From: Rothia aeria
GTDB lineage: Bacteria > Actinomycetota > Actinomycetes > Actinomycetales > Micrococcaceae
Direction: 5' to 3'
Assembly: GCA_002355935.1 (NCBI GenBank)
Contig: AP017895.1
Coordinates: 62,001-126,000 of the forward strand
DNA length: 64,000 bases
A program made the position numbers and the translations under genes. Below, one piece after another: positions 27,595 to 36,218 of the stretch. The notes under the pieces are model-generated. The model was not told the DNA's origin, did no database searches, and saw only the letters and a list, made by a program, of their open reading frames with translations. Numbering within the stretch: the first letter of the stretch is position 1; every line of letters starts with the position of its first letter.

Positions 27595-28548
27595 TCACAG
27601 CTGCAACCGGTCAAGCAGCTGGCCCAGTGCATCCCCCACATTGGTGCGCCACAGATAGGTGGCGCGCGCATCCGCCCGGCCCGGCCCACCGTTCAACACG
27701 GCAACCGGCTTATTGGCCTTGAGCGTATCCAACACAATCTTGTAACTGCTCATCACCGCCACCGACGAACCAACCACCAGCAGAGCAGTCGAATCAGCCA
27801 GCATGTGCCGCAGCCGCTCCTTCCGCTCGGCGGGCACAGATTCACCGAAGTACACCACATCCGGTTTAAGGCGCTGGGAGCCGCACGCAATGCACCCGAT
27901 CATCACAAAATCACGGATGAAATCGTTATCCAACTCAACATCGCCATCAGGGTTAACCCGCAAATCGGTGCCCGCAAGACGCGCCAAATAGCCGGGATTT
28001 GCGGCATCCAAACGAATATCCAGGCTCGCCCGCCCCTCACGGTGCCCGCAGGTGAGGCATATGATCGTTGAGAGATCACCGTGCAGAGCCAGTATATTTC
28101 TGCTCCCCGCCTGGGCATGAAGCCCATCAACGTTCTGGGTGATCACCCCAGAAACAGCGCCGTGCTGCTCAAGCTCAACCAGCGCATAGTGGGCGCGGTT
28201 AGGTTTGGCCTCCTTCATGCGCCGCCACCCCACATAGGAACGCGCCCAGTAGCGCTGGCGGGCAGCGTCATCATACCGGAATTCCTGGTAGGTCATGGGG
28301 CGGTGCTCACGCAGGGAACCGGCGGGGCCACGGTAATCAGGGATACCGGATTCGGTACTAACCCCCGCCCCGGTAAGCGCAAGCACCCGGCCTGCACGAA
28401 GCATACCAGCCACCCCTTCGAGGGCAACCTCAGGCTGGTGCGGCTGGGCGGTCTCGGCAACAACACGCTGGATAGAACGGATCGCGGCACGGTGCACGGC
28501 GGCAATCTCGTGATTATCGAATCCGGTCGTGTCAGTCCATTTATCCAT
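27595..28548 (-). CDS. Sir2 family NAD-dependent deacylase, class II (SIRT4-like)
   Basis: A 317-residue cytosolic sirtuin. NAD-binding motifs: GRVLALTGAGVSTESGIPDY near residue 53, then MTYQEF and RQRYWARSYVGW, typical of class II; the catalytic His is in ILALHGDLS; ITQNVDGLHAQAG is the conserved NxD site. Zinc ligands CLTCG and CIACG are both present. LKPDVVYFGE, LLVVGSSVAVMSSY and AVLNGGPGRADA complete the fold. It stands alone between two stalk-protein genes with no linked substrate gene. It may act as lysine deacylase, lipoamidase or ADP-ribosyltransferase; class II members differ, so substrate is open. Confidence 0.92.
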   Translation of the reverse strand: MDKWTDTTGFDNHEIAAVHRAAIRSIQRVVAETAQPHQPEVALEGVAGMLRAGRVLALTGAGVSTESGIPDYRGPAGSLREHRPMTYQEFRYDDAARQRYWARSYVGWRRMKEAKPNRAHYALVELEQHGAVSGVITQNVDGLHAQAGSRNILALHGDLSTIICLTCGHREGRASLDIRLDAANPGYLARLAGTDLRVNPDGDVELDNDFIRDFVMIGCIACGSQRLKPDVVYFGESVPAERKERLRHMLADSTALLVVGSSVAVMSSYKIVLDTLKANKPVAVLNGGPGRADARATYLWRTNVGDALGQLLDRLQL

Positions 28549-28814
28549 TGCGTCCCAGTGTGCCGTCGTTCAAGAATGTACTGCACCCATTGTAGGATGC
28601 GCCCCGCCATGACCGTGCACACTGCGGGTATCCGCACCGAAAGTGACCGTGCGGCGGCTGGGACCGCGCACTGCTCACCCGCGCACGGAAAGAATTTCTG
28701 GGAGTAAACCTCAACTAACAGCTTAAAGATAGGGTATCCATACTGTTGTACACCACAGTCCCGAAGCGTCTTTTCGGGCATTCTACCCTACGCGGTGCCT
28801 ATAGAATTTTAGGT

Positions 28815-30125
28815 ATGACAACTCATCACAAATTCGCAACTATTGGCGCCGTCGCCACGCTCAGCCTCAGCCTCGTAGGCGCGACCGCCGTCCCCGCCGC
28901 ATTCGCGGCACCCGCAACCAACACCGCCGCCGTGGCACCCGCAGCAAACGCGAGCCACACCTACGACGACGGGGCAACCATCACCTTCCCCAGCTCCTGG
29001 ACCGTGGGGCAGGGTCTAAGCTTCACCGGCACCGGGTTCAAAGCCAAAGACGGCTCACCCTCGGTACTCGCCCTCAAAATTGATGGCGGTGGCGTAAGCG
29101 GACAGCCCTACCTGCGTGTTGAGGCCGACGCAAACGGCAACGTGGCGGGCACCATCCCCTGGCAGGAAGGGTTCAAACCCGGGCAGACCGTGACCCTCAC
29201 GGTGCTTACCGGGTCGCTCAATAAACAGGATCCCCGCCGCGGCGGCGACGCCGCGACCGTGACAATCCAGGCGGCAGCAGCACCGAGCGCTTCCCCCACC
29301 GATACGGCTGCTGCTTCTGCTGCGCCCGCACCGACCGAAGCAACCCCCAGCTCCTCAGCCTCTGCCGCACAGAGCGCCACCGAGGCACCCGCTGCCTCAA
29401 GCGCCTCCGCAGCGGTGACGGGCAAGCCGCAGCCTCCGGTGCAGCCTTCCGCTGCCCCCAGCCAGAGCGAGCAGGCAGCAAACAATTCGGCGCAGGACTC
29501 TTCCTCTGCTGAACATAACGTGCCGAACGCATCCGCAAACGCGGAGCACCTGGCCGCTGCCGCTCAGGGCTCGGCCGTAGCTGGGGAAATCCCCAAGAAC
29601 TGCACCGAAGCATCGGCGCGCGGACTCAGCAATATTGATGCGAACAGCCCGCACTACAGTGAGCACCTTGACCGTGACAAGGACGGGGTAGGGTGCGAGA
29701 CTAAAGCAACCGGCACTTCCGGTTCCGGCACCACCAGCACCACCGGAGGCAAGCAGGCAGCAGCCGCTGACACCTCCACCGATGACAAACCTGATAACTG
29801 CACCGAGGCCCGCGCCCGCGGCCTGAACAATATTAAGGCAGGCAGCGAACACTACAGCGGCCACCTTGACCGCGACAAAGACGGGGTAGCGTGCGAGTCC
29901 AGGGTATCCGGCAGCTACTCGGGTGGCTCCGCATCGCGTGTCTCCTCCACCGGGACCGTCGCCTCAACCGGCAGCACGGGCAGCTACTCGGCAGCTTCAA
30001 CCACTCGCGGCAGGCTGGCAAGCACCGGCGCTTCGGGTGCGCTAACCATCGCCGGGGTTGGCCTGTTCACCCTCGTAGCGGGTACCACCGTCGTACTGGT
30101 GGCACGCCGCCGCAAGCAGGCATAA
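28815..30125 (+). CDS. stalk-type surface protein 4 with two excalibur domains and LAXTG anchor
   Basis: 436 residues, the only family member on the plus strand. Signal peptide MTTHHKFATIGAVATLSLSL to AFAAP. Shared domain: YDDGATITFPSSWTVGQGLS, ADANGNVAGTIPWQEGFKPG, LTVLTGSLNKQDPRRGGDAA. A long Ala/Ser/Pro stalk (about residues 155-255) precedes two excalibur copies: NCTEASARGLSNIDANSPHY with DRDKDGVGCE, and NCTEARARGLNNIKAGSEHY with DRDKDGVACE. A Ser/Thr/Gly linker leads to RLASTGASG, a hydrophobic helix and ARRRKQA: LAXTG sorting signal. Start 28815 is set by the paralogues and AGG upstream. The two domains come from internal duplication. Confidence 0.82.
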   Translation: MTTHHKFATIGAVATLSLSLVGATAVPAAFAAPATNTAAVAPAANASHTYDDGATITFPSSWTVGQGLSFTGTGFKAKDGSPSVLALKIDGGGVSGQPYLRVEADANGNVAGTIPWQEGFKPGQTVTLTVLTGSLNKQDPRRGGDAATVTIQAAAAPSASPTDTAAASAAPAPTEATPSSSASAAQSATEAPAASSASAAVTGKPQPPVQPSAAPSQSEQAANNSAQDSSSAEHNVPNASANAEHLAAAAQGSAVAGEIPKNCTEASARGLSNIDANSPHYSEHLDRDKDGVGCETKATGTSGSGTTSTTGGKQAAAADTSTDDKPDNCTEARARGLNNIKAGSEHYSGHLDRDKDGVACESRVSGSYSGGSASRVSSTGTVASTGSTGSYSAASTTRGRLASTGASGALTIAGVGLFTLVAGTTVVLVARRRKQA

Positions 30126-30146
30126 CACCTTTCATCTACTAGCAAG

Positions 30147-30188
30147 AATGCGCGCCGTACCGGGATACTTCCCGGTGCGGCGCGCATT
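30147..30188. terminator. bidirectional terminator between stalk protein 4 and clpB
   Basis: Arms AATGCGCGCCGTACCGGGA (30147-30165) and TCCCGGTGCGGCGCGCATT (30170-30188), one mismatch, between convergent genes. Confidence 0.75.
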
Positions 30189-30211
30189 ATCTGTACCAGC
30201 TGCGCTACCCG

Positions 30212-32803
30212 TTACCGCCTGGAGGTCACCGACAGACCGTCCATTGCAACATCCGGGTTCACATCCACCTCTACGGTGTCGCCATCGTGAATGGCACCTG
30301 AGAGGATGCCCTTCGCCAGACGGTCGCCGATCTCACGCTGTACCAGGCGGCGCAGCGGGCGGGCGCCGAAGGCCGGATCGTACCCTGCCAAGCCCAGCCA
30401 TTCCAGGGCGGCGGGGGTAACATCCAGGGTCAGGCGGCGGTCGGCCAGACGCTTGCCCATGCCCTGAATCTGCAGGTTCACAATCTGTCCCAGATGCTCG
30501 GAAGAGAGCGGCTCGAACATGATGATGTCGTCCAGACGGTTCAGGAACTCGGGGCGGAACGCCTGGTGAACCACCTGCATTGCCTTCTCGGTGCGCTCCT
30601 CAAACGGCATCTCCTGATCGACCAGGTACTGCGAACCCAGGTTCGAGGTCAGAATCAGAATCACGTTGCGGAAGTCCACGGTGCGGCCCTGACCGTCGGT
30701 CAGACGACCGTCATCAAGCACCTGCAGCAGAATATCGAAGACCTCGGGGTGGGCCTTCTCAACCTCGTCCAGCAGCACCACGGAGTAGGGGCGACGGCGC
30801 ACAGCCTCGGTCAGCTGACCGCCTTCTTCGTGGCCCACGTATCCGGGAGGCGCACCCACCAGGCGGGAAACGCTGTGCTTCTCGCCGTACTCACTCATGT
30901 CGATGCGCACCAGGGCGTGCTCGTCATCAAACTGGAACTCCGCCAGAGCCTTCGCGAGCTCGGTCTTACCCACGCCGGTCGGCCCCAGGAACAGGAAGGA
31001 ACCAATCGGGCGGTTCGGGTCGGAGATTCCGGCGCGGGCGCGGCGAACCGCATCCGCTACGGCAACCACGGCGGCTTCCTGACCGATCAGGCGTTCACCG
31101 ATACGTTTCTCCATCTCCAGCAGCTTCTCGGATTCGCCCTGAAGCATGCGCCCGGCGGGAATGCCCGTCCAGGAAGAGATAACCTCGGCAATGTCGTCAG
31201 CCGTGACCTCTTCAGAGACCATAGCCTCGCCATGAGCCTCAGTTTCGGCGCGCTGAGCTTCTTCCAGTTCCTTCTCCTTGGCGGGAATTTCGCCGTAGAG
31301 CAGGCGGGATGCATCCGCCAGGTTGCCCTCGCGCTGTGCCACCTCGGCACGCGAGCGCAGCTCATCGATTTCACTCTTGAGATCGCCCACGCGGTTCAGA
31401 CCGGCCTTTTCGGCTTCCCAGCGGGCGTTGAGCGCATCCAGCTGTTCTTTCTTGTCAGCCATGTCTTTGCGCAGCGCCGCCAGGCGTTCCTTCGACGCCG
31501 GGTCGGTCTCGTTCTTGAGGGCCAGTTCTTCCATCGTCAAGCGGTCTACGGCACGGCGCAGCTGGTCGATTTCCTCGGGGGCCGAGTCGATCTCCATGCG
31601 CAGGCGCGATGCGGCCTCATCCACCAGGTCGATCGCCTTATCGGGCAGCTGACGTGAGGGAATGTACCTATTTGAAAGTGCTGCGGCGGCAACTAGGGCG
31701 GCGTCGGAAATCTGCACCTTGTGGTGCGCCTCGTAGCGTTCCTTGAGCCCACGCAGAATACCGATCGTGTCATCAACACTAGGCTCACCCACGTACACCT
31801 GCTGGAAACGACGTTCCAGAGCGGGGTCTTTCTCAATGTTCTCGCGGAACTCGTCAAGCGTAGTGGCGCCAATCATGCGCAGCTCGCCGCGTGCCAGCAT
31901 GGGCTTGAGCATATTGCCTGCATCCATGGAACCTTCTGATGCGCCCGCACCAACCACGGTGTGCATCTCGTCGATAAAGGTGACGATCTGGCCTTCGGAT
32001 TTCTTGATTTCTTCGAGCACGGCCTTGAGGCGTTCCTCGAATTCGCCGCGGTATTTAGCGCCCGCAACCATGGACCCAAGGTCAAGGCTGATCAGGGTTT
32101 TACCGCGCAGGGATTCGGGAACATCGCCGGAGACCATGCGCTGAGCCAGCCCTTCGACCACGGCGGTTTTACCGACGCCGGGTTCACCAATGAGCACGGG
32201 GTTGTTCTTGGTGCGCCGTGAGAGCACCTGCACCACGCGGCGAATTTCGGAGTCTCGGCCAATCACGGGGTCGAGTTTACCTTCGCGGGCGAGCGCGGTC
32301 AGGTCGGTTCCATACTTTTCAAGGGCCTGGAAGGTGCCTTCGGGGTCCGGGGTATCCACGGTGCGGTCTCCTCGTACTTGGGGAATGGTCTCTTCGATAA
32401 CTTTGGCGGTTGCGCCCAGGTTTTCAAGTGCGCGAGCGGTATCGCTATCGCCGCTTGCGATGCCCAGCAGCAGCATTTCGGTGGAGATGTAGGTGTCACC
32501 GAATTTCTGTGCGTGGGTCTGCGCGCTCTGAATGGCGGCGAGGGCGCTGCGGCTGAAGTTTGCGTTCTGCACCGATGCGCCAGATGCCTTCGGCAGTTTC
32601 TTAATCTCTGCGGATGCGGCTTCCGAAATAGCCTCGATGTCTAGCCCTGCGGCCTTGAGAACCGCTACGGCAACACCTTCTCGCTGATCCATCAGTGCTT
32701 TGAGGATGTGCGCAGGTTCGATGCTGGGGTTACCCGCTGTCTGCGCGTTCATATTAGCAGCGGATAGCGCTTCTTGGCTCTTGGTGGTGAATTTTGCGTC
32801 CAT
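30212..32803 (-). CDS. clpB: ATP-dependent chaperone ClpB
   Basis: Hexameric AAA+ disaggregase that works with DnaK to rescue aggregated proteins. 863 residues, normal. Clp N-terminal repeats ([20 protein letters not shown]), first Walker [14 protein letters not shown] near residue 205 and Walker B VTFIDEMH, the long coiled middle domain (about 410-530, [20 protein letters not shown]), second Walker [18 protein letters not shown] near 610, sensor [20 protein letters not shown], and [11 protein letters not shown]. No ClpP-binding tripeptide is expected or seen. I did not identify a clear HspR site upstream. A 68-bp palindrome lies about 130 bases upstream. Confidence 0.96.
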   Translation of the reverse strand: MDAKFTTKSQEALSAANMNAQTAGNPSIEPAHILKALMDQREGVAVAVLKAAGLDIEAISEAASAEIKKLPKASGASVQNANFSRSALAAIQSAQTHAQKFGDTYISTEMLLLGIASGDSDTARALENLGATAKVIEETIPQVRGDRTVDTPDPEGTFQALEKYGTDLTALAREGKLDPVIGRDSEIRRVVQVLSRRTKNNPVLIGEPGVGKTAVVEGLAQRMVSGDVPESLRGKTLISLDLGSMVAGAKYRGEFEERLKAVLEEIKKSEGQIVTFIDEMHTVVGAGASEGSMDAGNMLKPMLARGELRMIGATTLDEFRENIEKDPALERRFQQVYVGEPSVDDTIGILRGLKERYEAHHKVQISDAALVAAAALSNRYIPSRQLPDKAIDLVDEAASRLRMEIDSAPEEIDQLRRAVDRLTMEELALKNETDPASKERLAALRKDMADKKEQLDALNARWEAEKAGLNRVGDLKSEIDELRSRAEVAQREGNLADASRLLYGEIPAKEKELEEAQRAETEAHGEAMVSEEVTADDIAEVISSWTGIPAGRMLQGESEKLLEMEKRIGERLIGQEAAVVAVADAVRRARAGISDPNRPIGSFLFLGPTGVGKTELAKALAEFQFDDEHALVRIDMSEYGEKHSVSRLVGAPPGYVGHEEGGQLTEAVRRRPYSVVLLDEVEKAHPEVFDILLQVLDDGRLTDGQGRTVDFRNVILILTSNLGSQYLVDQEMPFEERTEKAMQVVHQAFRPEFLNRLDDIIMFEPLSSEHLGQIVNLQIQGMGKRLADRRLTLDVTPAALEWLGLAGYDPAFGARPLRRLVQREIGDRLAKGILSGAIHDGDTVEVDVNPDVAMDGLSVTSRR

Positions 32804-32931
32804 AAATCTTATCCTTTCACGTCTTGTGCGGGGCGCATCCTGCGCCTTCTTTTTACAGCTAACTTGAGTCTACTACACTCAAGGTTTGGATGCAAGGGGC
32901 TACTGCCGATTTTCGGGACCAAAATTCAGTG

Positions 32932-33000
32932 CTAAAAAAGGCTCTTGATGCGAATAAAGCGGTGAAAAATACGCTTTATTCGCATCAAGAGCCTTTTTAG
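32932..33000. repeat. 68-bp intergenic palindrome, copy 2
   Basis: Arms 32932-32961 and 32972-33000 with a 10-nt loop. Left arm contains AGGCTCTTGATGCGAATAAA; the right arm is an almost perfect inverse. Relative to copies 1 and 3 both arms changed together (GGCTCTTGATGCG against GAGCCTTTATGTG). Lies 29 bases past the end of the gene at 33030 on the minus strand, upstream of clpB. Confidence 0.88.
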
Positions 33001-33029
33001 GGCGCGGGATGAGAGGGCCAGACTAGGCC

Positions 33030-33629
33030 TCAGTCCAAGAAGTCATACGGGCTTTGCTGTCGCGCCTGCTCCTCCAAAACCTCGTCGGTAACACCCTGCT
33101 GCAGGCGCGCCCCACGCCGGTTCGCACTGTACGCCAACGCGGCGGCAGTAATAGCGGCCGCGAACGTCAGAATACCGAAGGTGTTACCGAACCCTGCCGC
33201 ATATCCCACGTACTCGCCGCCCACAAGCGCACCCATTCCTGACACCGGCACCCCGGCGCGGTAGTCCGGGATAAACATGCCGAATAAAAACGCCAGCACC
33301 CAGCAGGTAGACTGCGCAATCGCCACACCCCAGCGGCAGGCGGGGCGGGTGAGTTCTGCGGCCGCGACAGCGCGGCGCGCATCCGTAAAGGCCCAGCGGG
33401 CCGCCAGGCACAGTATGAGTGCGAGCGCCGGGCCGAATGAGATAGCAAAAATAGGCACGAGGTCACCGGCTGCCCCGAAGAGGGCACGGCCTACGGTAAT
33501 CCAGGCGGCAGAGACAAGCGCCATGGGGTAGGCGGCGTAGAGGGCTGCGACCTGTATGACGGCAGGTGTGCGTGCAGCCAATGAGTTTACGTGCGGGTGC
33601 GATCCGGAGCGCTCTGATTTTTCGTTCAC
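33030..33629 (-). CDS. hypothetical four-helix membrane protein
   Basis: 199 residues, starting at GTG 33629 with AGGA eight bases upstream. Polar N-terminus, then hydrophobic segments near residues 24-46 (VIQVAALYAAYPMALVSAAW), 55-75 (IFAISFGPALALILCLAARW), 95-120 (VAIAQSTCWVLAFLFGMFIP) and 140-165 (NTFGILTFAAAITAAALAYS). The C-terminus is basic then polar (ANRRGARLQQGVTDEVLEEQ). Resembles small actinobacterial integral membrane proteins without known role; no family recognised with certainty. Confidence 0.65.
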   Translation of the reverse strand: MNEKSERSGSHPHVNSLAARTPAVIQVAALYAAYPMALVSAAWITVGRALFGAAGDLVPIFAISFGPALALILCLAARWAFTDARRAVAAAELTRPACRWGVAIAQSTCWVLAFLFGMFIPDYRAGVPVSGMGALVGGEYVGYAAGFGNTFGILTFAAAITAAALAYSANRRGARLQQGVTDEVLEEQARQQSPYDFLD

Positions 33630-33826
33630 TGTGCCATCCTAAACGGTTTGCGCCCCGGGTTGGGGCAGCACTCACCATGTCAGTGGTTTTTCCGCAGTAA
33701 AACCCACATAAACCTAAACTTTAGCCAAAACTTTATTGTTATACTGAGCACATTGGGTGCTTGCGGGTGCCCACACCAACCACGTTAAACCCATACCAAC
33801 CACACCGATAAATAATGGGAGCCTAC

Positions 33827-34504
33827 ATGAAAATACTGGTTTTAGGAGCGAGCGGTCGCACCGGAAGCCTTTTCACCCGCAAAGCGTTAGAGGAGGGGCA
33901 CACGGTCACCGCCTATGTGCGTAACCCCGATAAGGCGGTGGCGCTTTTGGGGGCGCACCAGAACCTCATTATTGTTCCCGGTGCCCTGAACGATTCCGAG
34001 CAGCTTGCCACGATTTCTTCCGGGCAGGATGTGATGGTTAGTATCCTGGGGCAGAAAGCTACGGTACGGGAGTTTCTATCGACCAAGTTCATGCAGAAGC
34101 GCCTGCCGCTCATTATGGAGGCGGTGGTGGGTGCGGGTGTACCGCACTGTGTTCTTATGAGCGCCTACGGGGTGGGTGACACGGTGCGGAGCGCATCTTT
34201 TTTAATGCGTGTGGCGTGCAAGACCATTATGCGCAGTATTTTTAGGGACCGCGCGAAGGCCGACGCTATGGTTGCTAAGTATCAGCCGTATATTTCGCGG
34301 GCGTTGCCAGGCAGGCTCACAGATGAGCCTGGTAAGGGCGGGGCGAAGGTGGTTGATGTGACGAGTGTTGCGCATGTTCCGGGTATCCCAACGATTGCCC
34401 GTGAGGACGTTGCCGATGCTCTGCTCGATATTGCGGGAGACCCGCTGAATGCGGGTACCGATTTTCTGGTGACGATTGAGGATGTTGTCATACGGGCGGC
34501 CTAG
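33827..34504 (+). CDS. NAD(P)-binding NmrA/SDR-like protein
   Basis: 225-residue Rossmann-fold protein. MKILVLGASGRTGSLFTRKA gives the GxSGxxG dinucleotide loop; later AYVRNPDKA, and a core typical of atypical short-chain dehydrogenases (NAD(P)H-binding, NmrA-like or flavin-reductase-like). Without the Tyr-x-x-x-Lys pair it may bind NADP(H) as sensor or act on flavins or quinones. Start 33827 is supported by GGGAG; the ATG at 33815 overlaps that site. The HAD gene follows after about 20 bases, so the two may be cotranscribed. Confidence 0.78.
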   Translation: MKILVLGASGRTGSLFTRKALEEGHTVTAYVRNPDKAVALLGAHQNLIIVPGALNDSEQLATISSGQDVMVSILGQKATVREFLSTKFMQKRLPLIMEAVVGAGVPHCVLMSAYGVGDTVRSASFLMRVACKTIMRSIFRDRAKADAMVAKYQPYISRALPGRLTDEPGKGGAKVVDVTSVAHVPGIPTIAREDVADALLDIAGDPLNAGTDFLVTIEDVVIRAA

Positions 34505-34527
34505 AAATGCCCGGTAGGCTTAATGGC

Positions 34528-35193
34528 ATGAACAGTAATATTCAGGCGGATTTTCCTCAGGCGATTCTTTTTGATCATGATGGCACGCTGGTTGATACTG
34601 AGCCAGTGTGGGCGGCCGCGAAGGTTGAGCTGGCGGCGGAGTTTGGTGGTGTATGGACCGCGCAGGACACCCTGGATTGCCTGGGTTATTCCATGAAGTT
34701 CACGCTTGACCGCCTGCGCGAACGCGGGGTTGATCTGCCGGATGAGCAGATTAATGAGCGCCTAGTCGCTAAGGTTCGTGAGGCGCTGGCGCATCAGCAG
34801 GTGGAGTTTCTGCCCGGTATTGAGCGTTTCCTGACCCAAGTGCGTGATGCCCAGATTCCGGCGGCAATTGTTACAAATGCTACGACTGCGGTGGCTCAGC
34901 GCACGGCTGATGCCGCCCCTGAGGGAACATTCTCGGTTGTTATTGGTAATGATGAGACCACGCATCCGAAGCCAAACCCGCAGCCGTATCTTTTAGCGGC
35001 GCAGCGCTTGGGTGTGGATCCCAGCCAGTGCGTGGCGATTGAGGATTCCCCTTCCGGGGTGCGTAGCGCTACGGATGCGGGTATGAAGGTGATTGTAGTC
35101 CCCGGTGAGCTTGAGGTTCCTGCCGGTTTAGGGGATGTGCGTCTTCGGCATGAGGAGCTGGAGCTGAGCGTGTTTAAGGCGCTCGGGCGCTAG
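34528..35193 (+). CDS. HAD superfamily phosphatase (beta-phosphoglucomutase/phosphoglycolate phosphatase-like)
   Basis: 221 residues. Motif I is ILFDHDGTLVDTEPVW near residue 14; the cap domain follows; motif II is AAIVTNATT; motif III/IV is HPKPNPQPYLLAAQRLGVDP and CVAIEDSPSGVRSATDAGMK. Full set of catalytic Asp, Thr, Lys and Asp. The family removes phosphate from small sugars or phosphoglycolate; substrate cannot be fixed. Start 34528 follows GGTAGG; 34507 is possible. Confidence 0.85.
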   Translation: MNSNIQADFPQAILFDHDGTLVDTEPVWAAAKVELAAEFGGVWTAQDTLDCLGYSMKFTLDRLRERGVDLPDEQINERLVAKVREALAHQQVEFLPGIERFLTQVRDAQIPAAIVTNATTAVAQRTADAAPEGTFSVVIGNDETTHPKPNPQPYLLAAQRLGVDPSQCVAIEDSPSGVRSATDAGMKVIVVPGELEVPAGLGDVRLRHEELELSVFKALGR

Positions 35194-35196
35194 TCT

Positions 35197-35215
35197 TGAG
35201 GTTAGCCTAGCTTTC
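35197..35215. promoter_or_regulatory. candidate DtxR/IdeR iron box upstream of dps
   Basis: TGAGGTTAGCCTAGCTTTC matches the 19-bp DtxR consensus TTAGGTTAGSCTAACCTAA at about 14 positions, including the whole AGGTTAGCCTA core. It lies about 170 bases before dps, just after the HAD stop. A DtxR-type regulator is encoded at 50158. Confidence 0.5.
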
Positions 35216-35386
35216 TCAAACTCTTAGGATTTTCAAGGCGTCATATCAAGCAGTGCTTATTATGAATAAATAAGACTAATCTTGACGGGCCGGTCTAAAA
35301 ATGATTTACTAATATCAACGTACCGGCCGGGTTTTCTCACAATAACCACCGGGCGGGCATCTACACAGCATTAAGGAGTCGTCACT

Positions 35387-35887
35387 ATGGCATTCGCAAA
35401 ATACACCGCACCCGGTCTTACCCTTGACGAGGGCAAAGAAATCTCGGAAGTTCTGCAGAGCCGCCTGCACGATCTGAACGAGCTGCACCTGTCCCTGAAG
35501 CACGCACACTGGAACGTGACCGGCCCCGGCTTCATCGCCGTGCACGAAATGATCGACCCGCAGGTTGATACTGTGCGTAACTTTGTGGACGACATCGCAG
35601 AGCGTATGGCGACCCTGGGTGCAACCCCCAACGGCCTCGCAGGTGCCCTAGTCGCAGCGCGCAGCCACGACGACTACCCCGTAGGCCGCGCTCGCGTCAC
35701 CGACCACCTGCACGCCCTGAACGAGGTCTACACCCGCGTGATCGAAGACCATCGCAAGGCTATCGAATTTGCGGGCAAGGTTGACCCCATCACCGAAGAC
35801 CTGCTGATCGGCCAGACCGCCGAACTCGAGAAGTTCCAGTGGTTCATTCGCGCATTCCTAGAGAACAGCGCAGGCGAAATCTCCTAA
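35387..35887 (+). CDS. dps: Dps family DNA-protection ferritin
   Basis: 166-residue miniferritin that forms a dodecamer, oxidises Fe(II) and protects DNA. The ferroxidase site residues are visible: LKHAHWNVTGPGFIAVHEMI (His pair) and FVDDIAERMATLGATPNG (Asp and Glu). Lengths and helices are typical of the starvation-type Dps. A strong hairpin with five T follows at 35920-35963. The ferritin-VIT gene comes next on the same strand, so iron storage and export lie together. A candidate iron box sits upstream. Confidence 0.93.
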   Translation: MAFAKYTAPGLTLDEGKEISEVLQSRLHDLNELHLSLKHAHWNVTGPGFIAVHEMIDPQVDTVRNFVDDIAERMATLGATPNGLAGALVAARSHDDYPVGRARVTDHLHALNEVYTRVIEDHRKAIEFAGKVDPITEDLLIGQTAELEKFQWFIRAFLENSAGEIS

Positions 35888-36218
35888 CAGGCAGCCTTTC
35901 TGAGCCCTATAGGCCCACCGGGTGGGTGCCCTCCCCTAGCTGGGGAAAGCACCCACCCTTTTTGCTGCCCCCCTCACGTCTGTGGCCTGGGAACCACCCC
36001 AGCCACGGCATAACCATATGCGCCGCATATTCCGGCAGAAGTGCGGGCACAGGTGGGTGCGACACTTAGGCGAGTAAGCCCTATCAGCACGGTGGCGGCT
36101 GCCCGCATTTTTTCGGCCCGGCGAACATCAGCACCCGGTCGGGTTTACCTAGATTTTCGCCCAGCGCCCGTCTATTCTAGTGTTTTGCACGCACCAGCCA
36201 CCCTGAGGAAGACGCCCC
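35888..36218. other. intergenic gap between dps and mbfA-like gene
   Basis: Holds the dps terminator and the promoter region of the next gene. No gene seen. I found no convincing iron box here. Confidence 0.5.
35920..35963 (+). terminator. rho-independent terminator of dps
   Basis: Arms GGGTGGGTGC (35920-35929) and GCACCCACCC (35949-35958), followed by TTTTT. Confidence 0.85.

Noticed and set aside
33827-34504. Reading the NmrA-like gene as a paralogue duplicated at 62450
   Set aside because: They share the fold and first motif only; neighbours and the rest of the sequence differ, so recent duplication is not supported.
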